A stretch of 64,000 nucleotides of DNA, from positions 1 to 64,000 of the forward strand of contig CAVPDA010000017.1 in assembly GCA_963702495.1 (NCBI GenBank), given 5' to 3'. This stretch comes from CAVPDA01 sp963702495 (GTDB taxonomy: Bacteria > Pseudomonadota > Gammaproteobacteria > Burkholderiales > Rhodocyclaceae). A model generated the notes under the pieces. It was given only the letters and a program-made list of their open reading frames with translations. It did not search any database and was not told the origin of the DNA. How positions within the stretch are numbered: the first letter of the stretch is position 1; each line of letters starts with the position of its first letter. A program made the translations under genes and the position numbers. Positions 61,569 through 64,000 of the stretch are shown in pieces.

Positions 61569-62260
61569 ATGGGGCAACTCGTGCCTGGGGTCAGCAGAGC
61601 GGCCACCCGCAACCGACTTCTCGCTGCCGGCCTAGAACTGTTCGGTCGCGAGGCTTCGATGCCGTCACGACCCGCCAGATCGCCGACGCCGCGGGGGTGA
61701 ACCAGGCCGCGATCCCCTATCACTTCGGCGGCAAGGAAGGTGTGTACCGGGCCGTGACCGATCACATCGCCACAGTCACCGCCGCCCAGGTCTAGGCGAT
61801 TCTCGCCGACTCGCGCCGGCGCCTCGCCGCCGATCCCGGCCGCAGCGAAATCGAGGCGATCCTGCTGGACGTGACTTTGGCCATCGCACGCGTCGTCTAT
61901 GCTCCGGAGCATCGCATCGCCTGATTCAACTTCCTGAGGCTGGAGCAGTCTCATCCCACCGCGGCCTTCGACCGCCTGTGCGCCGCATTCTCCGGGCCGC
62001 TCCACGATTTTTGGCGGGGGAACTCATCAGCCGCCCCACCGGCGTTCCGTCCGACGCTCTCGAAAACATCCTGCTGACCCAGGCCTGCCTTGGTTAGCTC
62101 ATCGGCTTCGCCAGCGCCCACGCCACCCTCAACCACCGCCTCGGCCGCCAGCGCGACTTCGCGCCCGAGGACTTGGAGCCAGTGATCGCCGCGATCGGGC
62201 GCTTCAGCGCGATGGCGGTGCCGGGGATGCGGGAAGCGGCAAGAGCGGCGTGCGGCTGGA
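61569..62260 (+). pseudogene. TetR-family regulator, dead (three stops, two frameshifts)
   Basis: ATG at 61569, then TRNRLLAAGLELFGRE, a one-base loss, and the recognition helix part TTRQIADAAGVNQAAIPYHF followed by GGKEGVYRAVTDHIATV. In-frame stops at 61793 (TAG), 61922 (TGA) and, after another one-base loss near 62008, 62095 (TAG) interrupt an otherwise recognisable C-terminal domain (HPTAAFDRLCAAFSGPLHDF, LIGFASAHATLNHRLGRQRD). Follows the IS91 remnant directly, so it may have arrived with it. Confidence 0.8.
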
Positions 62261-62334
62261 TAGCGGCGGCGGCGGACGCAGGTTCTTCGCGGCATGCACG
62301 TGGCCGACCAGCGCCCACACCGGTGCGCTACACG

Positions 62335-62369
62335 AAAAAGGGTGCGGCCCCTTTCGAGACCGCACCCTT
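62335..62369 (-). terminator. intrinsic terminator of the cadherin-like gene
   Basis: AAGGGTGCGG and CCGCACCCTT (62339-62348 and 62360-62369) with T-run on the minus strand at 62335-62338. It lies about 85 bases after the stop codon. Confidence 0.75.
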
Positions 62370-62452
62370 GAATACCCTGCCCTGCGTGCTGCGCTAAAGG
62401 CTTGTCATGAACCGATTCTCCAGGCGTCGCCGCAGGTCATGTTTCTCGCGCA

Positions 62453-64000
62453 TTACGGTGCAACCACCGCGGTGCGCGTGACCACGTCCACATCCGCGTT
62501 GTCGTCGAAGATCTCGACGCGCCAGCTGATGGTGCCGGTCGCGGTCGGCGTGAACGCGGGGAAGGTGAACCGGGTGGTGCCGCCACCCACCGGATCGCTC
62601 ACTTGCAGCGACCGGTCGTACACCTGCACCCCGCCCCGGGTCCCGGTCACCGTCGCGGTGCGCGCGGCGTTGAGCGTCCCGGCGTTCCTGACGTCGAGGG
62701 TGATGGTCTGCGCCCGGCCGACGCGGCCGAGGAGAGGCACCGTGAAGCCGGCGATGTCGAGGTCCACACCCCCCACGTTCACCGTGACCGTGCCGGTGGC
62801 CGTCCCGCCGTTACCGTCCGACACGGTGTAGCTGAAGGTGTTGGTGCCGGAGAAGTTGGCGTTCGGCGTGTATCGCACGGACGTGGCCGGGGCGTTGATC
62901 ACCACCGCACCGTTGGCAGGCTGGGTCACCGCGCTCACCGTCAGTCCGGCGTTGGCAGCGGCGGGCGCAACATTGTCCGGGTCGCTGTCGTTGGCCAGCA
63001 CGTTGATGTTTACGGCCGTATTGGCGGTCGTGGTCGCGGTGTCGTTCACCGCGCGGGGTGCGTCGTTCACCGCCGTGACCGTGACCGTGACGCTCGAACT
63101 CGCCGTACCGCCGTTGCCGTCGGAAATGGCGTAGTTGAAGCCGCCGGTCCCGTTGAAGTTCGCCGCCGGGGTGAAGGTGACGGTGCCGTTGGCGTTGATG
63201 CTCGCCGTCCCGCCCGAGGCACCGGAGACCCCGAGCACCGTGAGCACGTTGCCATCCGCGTCGGTGTCGTTGGCCAGCACCGGGATCACCACCTGCGTGT
63301 CCTCCGCAGTCGTCGTGGTGTCGGGGTTCGCCACCGGCGCGTTGTTCGCCGCTGCCGCGGCAACCACCGTAACCGGTTCGGTATGACGCCCGCCGCCCGA
63401 GGAGACCAGGGTGACGAAGGCCGGCGGCTCGGCCGGCAGCACCGTCTGCAGGCGCTGGTCGGCGATGGTTCCCGGGACCGGGCTCAGCACCCCCAGGCCC
63501 ACGGCGGTAATCTTCGGCGGCGCCGCCTCGTCGCTCGAGGTGGCGTTGACGATCAGGGTCCGGGTGGCCCTGTCGAACTGGGCCTTGGTGACCTTGACCA
63601 CGTCGCCCAGCGCCAGGGCGATGGGTGTGGGCGATGTTACAGGTAAGCCAGTCAACGGGTTGACCGCGGTCTCGCTCGCCGTCACCACAATGTAGGGCGG
63701 CACCCGCGGCGCGTTGGAATCCTGGCCGAAGAACTTGCCGGCGGTATCACCAGTCATTTCGATCAGGCACGGATTGCCGGGAGGCGCCGGGGGCAACAGG
63801 TCCAGGGTCTCGCGAAAGCACACGCTCGCCGTCGGCGTCGAGGCGGCGAAGCCGTCGATGTGGGTGGTGACTGCGAAGGTCACCGGGTCCACCGTGCGGC
63901 TGTAGCTGGCGCGATCCACCGTGACGTTGGTCGGACGCTGACCGTTCCAGACCCGGCCCGAGAGGAAGAACTGGTCGGTCTGGACATCGACGAGGCCGGT
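62453..64000 (-). CDS. large secreted protein with cadherin-like/Big repeats, partial (N-terminus beyond the right edge)
   Basis: At least 515 residues, open to the right edge. Two tandem Ig-like repeats of the Big_9/cadherin-like type: NAPVANPDTTTTAEDTQVVI with VLANDTDADGNVLTV, and NDAPRAVNDTATTTANTAVN with VLANDSDPDN, each ending in the SDGNGGTA turn. Downstream, a further beta-sandwich (FTVPLLGRVGRAQTITLDVR). Upstream part (VTKAQFDRATRTLIVNATSS) is unrecognised. Low charge, Thr/Asn/Gly-rich: an extracellular or surface protein, perhaps adhesive. No secretion signal is visible in this part. Confidence 0.8.
   Translation of the reverse strand, partial: TGLVDVQTDQFFLSGRVWNGQRPTNVTVDRASYSRTVDPVTFAVTTHIDGFAASTPTASVCFRETLDLLPPAPPGNPCLIEMTGDTAGKFFGQDSNAPRVPPYIVVTASETAVNPLTGLPVTSPTPIALALGDVVKVTKAQFDRATRTLIVNATSSDEAAPPKITAVGLGVLSPVPGTIADQRLQTVLPAEPPAFVTLVSSGGGRHTEPVTVVAAAAANNAPVANPDTTTTAEDTQVVIPVLANDTDADGNVLTVLGVSGASGGTASINANGTVTFTPAANFNGTGGFNYAISDGNGGTASSSVTVTVTAVNDAPRAVNDTATTTANTAVNINVLANDSDPDNVAPAAANAGLTVSAVTQPANGAVVINAPATSVRYTPNANFSGTNTFSYTVSDGNGGTATGTVTVNVGGVDLDIAGFTVPLLGRVGRAQTITLDVRNAGTLNAARTATVTGTRGGVQVYDRSLQVSDPVGGGTTRFTFPAFTPTATGTISWRVEIFDDNADVDVVTRTAVVAP

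Noticed and set aside
61793..61924. Stop-codon recoding in the TetR gene
   Set aside because: Both TAG and TGA plus frameshifts are present and the rest of the window uses normal code; simple pseudogene.

Overview
The window is high-GC DNA and reads as the chromosome of a facultatively autotrophic, sulfur-oxidising betaproteobacterium. The evidence is gene content: soxYZAX-soxB without soxCD, sat-aprBA, flavocytochrome c sulfide dehydrogenase, CbbQ/CbbO, an isocitrate lyase/malate synthase glyoxylate bypass, glycogen genes, and a gentisate operon of betaproteobacterial layout. A Thiobacillus/Sulfuritalea/Sterolibacteriaceae-like host is a guess from this content, not shown by the sequence.

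Layout. 1-5.4 kb (minus): an unusually long pyruvate:ferredoxin oxidoreductase, cut by the left edge, preceded by an RnfB-like Fe-S protein. 5.9-11.2 kb: SLC13/ArsB-type transporter, exported isoaspartate methyltransferase, a membrane spermidine-synthase-like protein and a ThrH phosphatase (the last two each carry one frameshift). 11.5-23.2 kb: a gentisate degradation operon in ruins. Gentisate dioxygenase has several frameshifts, transporter genes are reduced to deletion scars, the LysR regulator has lost its N-terminal half, and the FAD monooxygenase is split into two pieces about 7.6 kb apart. The block between the pieces (about 13.0-20.3 kb) is an accessory island. It holds a small integron cassette array with two complete attC sites, four copies of a 168-184 bp repeat with terminal inverted repeats, IS110 and IS66 fragments, a group II intron 3' remnant, a cyclase-HDOD gene and several unknown small genes. 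23.6-28.8 kb: a cytochrome c, a degenerate receiver-like protein, cbbQ-cbbO and a YkgJ-type cysteine-cluster protein. 28.9-32.8 kb (minus): sat-aprB-aprA with a terminator. 33-40 kb: BepA-type metalloprotease, response regulator, moaC, then soxYZAX and soxB. 40.3-46.6 kb: aceA, BrnT/BrnA toxin-antitoxin, an HNH-like gene, a LysR regulator, a frameshifted haloacid dehalogenase and aceB. 46.6-53.3 kb: pgm-glgC and several small proteins, a UspA and a CsgG-like lipoprotein. 53.5-58.9 kb: fccAB-like genes, cytochrome c4, dut, coaBC, radC, rpmB-rpmG. 59.3-62.3 kb: colliding remnants of ISNCY and IS91 transposases and a dead TetR gene. 62.4-64.0 kb: the C-terminal part of a large secreted cadherin-like repeat protein, cut by the right edge.

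How the genes work together. Sulfide is oxidised by FccAB and passed to c-type cytochromes. Thiosulfate is bound by SoxAX/SoxYZ and hydrolysed by SoxB; with no soxCD here, sulfane sulfur would be stored or sent to the cytoplasm. AprBA and Sat would oxidise sulfite to sulfate with substrate-level ATP formation. CbbQ/CbbO suggest RuBisCO elsewhere. aceA/aceB allow growth on C2 compounds. The aromatic (gentisate) branch appears to have been lost by the insertion of the island and by deletions. Single-base frameshifts also hit otherwise good genes, so some may be assembly errors.
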